Positions 63,069 to 64,000 of a stretch of 64,000 nt of DNA are shown here, one piece after another. The notes under the pieces were generated by a model. The model saw only the letters and a list, made by a program, of their open reading frames with translations, was not told where the DNA came from and did no database searches. Origin of the DNA: Solen grandis (Eukaryota > Mollusca > Bivalvia > Adapedonta > Solenidae); the NCBI GenBank assembly GCA_021229015.1, contig CM037777.1, positions 67,012,411 through 67,076,410 on the forward strand, written 5' to 3'. Both the position numbers and the translations under genes were made by a program. How positions within the stretch are numbered: the first letter of the stretch is position 1; each line of letters starts with the position of its first letter.

Positions 63069-64000
63069 TACTGCCGGCTGTAAGATATCTGGCAAGACTG
63101 TTCGACATCAGAACTTGTCTTAAGCTTTTATAGTCATTTATCACGTCACAAACAAATATAAGTCGGTTTCAATATGAATAAAACTGAAAATAAGTGGCAT
63201 CGTATGTGTACTTAATATCATGAAAGATTTAGACTATTCATTTGATATAATCATACTCCAGTGTTCAGCGATATGTCGACATGTTATTTTCCTTAGCAGT
63301 AAAACATACTTCACGTGAATCTAAGACAAAAGAGTCAATTGTGATTTCTAGGAGGGTTAATATAGCCTGGTATACCATGGGCTTATGTATCCTGGCATAA
63401 AAAAATTAACAGACATTGCCCAATGCCCTTAACGCAGATTGGGTAGAGGAATGGAAAAGGGGCAGTGAAGAAAAAAAAACAGTCTGGAAGATGAATAATG
63501 TAATGGATTCATCAAGTTATATTTATATAAATGTTATTTTTTATTTACAATCGGTACTTTATGTCATTTCCTTGGCAACGCGTGGAAACAAACTATCATC
63601 ATAAACCGAAGGTTTTCATTTGTTTGACTCAGCACGGAGAGACATGGCATCCCTGTTTATAAAAAGTGTCACTATCCTTTCATCACAACACGTGCTATTA
63701 TTAATACGAATTTCGATGTTTAATTCACAAATGTCAACAGATCGACTTACGAAACCCAATAAAAGGTCATTTAATATACATTTCGCTGAGCCCTACTAAA
63801 AAAAACTCACGGCCAGTTAATGAGAAATTAATGTGGACACGCATGATTAGATTCAAAGTCTGGTGAAAATGGCTAAGGGATTATATTTTTATGTTTTATT
63901 CAGTTGATATGTTAATATTACGGCGATAATTACAATACGTTTTCTCGTATTTCACCTAAAGAAATAAGTATTAGGCGGTGTGCAAAAAAAAAAAAGAATG

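Larger units (their letters stand above)
57336..64000. other. Non-coding stretch, no gene seen
   Basis: AT-rich with (TTA) and (TTG) microsatellites. A promoter-like CCAAT-TATATAAAAG pair occurs at 63048-63068, with no coding sequence after it. Short open frames look like background. Confidence 0.4.

Overview
This is eukaryotic, AT-rich, gene-poor DNA, most likely from a bivalve mollusc. Three things point that way: the dense interspersed elements starting near AACAAGAGGGCC and ending near TCAGGTGAGCTAAAA, several tRNA-derived SINE families, and many short inverted-repeat (MITE-like) elements. I recognise these from bivalve genomes in general, and I did not identify the species. A 100-base run of N at 36870-36969 is an assembly gap.

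Only one gene family is convincingly coding: two paralogous ankyrin-repeat proteins on the minus strand, at 8421-9809 and 19585-20993. Each is a single large coding exon that starts 16-18 nt after a good 3' splice site and ends in a SOCS box. They therefore look like ASB-type substrate receptors for an Elongin B/C-Cullin-5 ubiquitin ligase. The first is open throughout, but a +1 T near its 3' end replaces the Cullin-5 half of the SOCS box. The second keeps a good SOCS box but carries three frameshifts, so it is a pseudogene or contains assembly indels. A CpG-containing block around 31.8-32.7 kb has minus-strand splice-donor candidates and may hold their 5' non-coding exon.

The left half (1-36 kb) is packed with mobile elements. 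There are Helentron/'pearl'-like elements with ~145-bp internal tandem repeats and 3' hairpins, four families of inverted-repeat elements flanked by TTAA, at least three tRNA-derived SINE families, other small MITEs and a 71-bp minisatellite. Several are nested with readable target-site duplications: a TTAA element and a SINE sit inside one Helentron-like copy, and a TTAA MITE sits inside another TTAA element.

The right half (37-64 kb) has far fewer recognisable mobile elements and no convincing coding exon. It is probably intergenic or a large intron. One stretch (56.04-57.33 kb) combines a TATA box, an ATG, an inverted CCAAT box and strong GTAAGT donors, and may be the 5' end of a plus-strand gene lying mostly outside the window.
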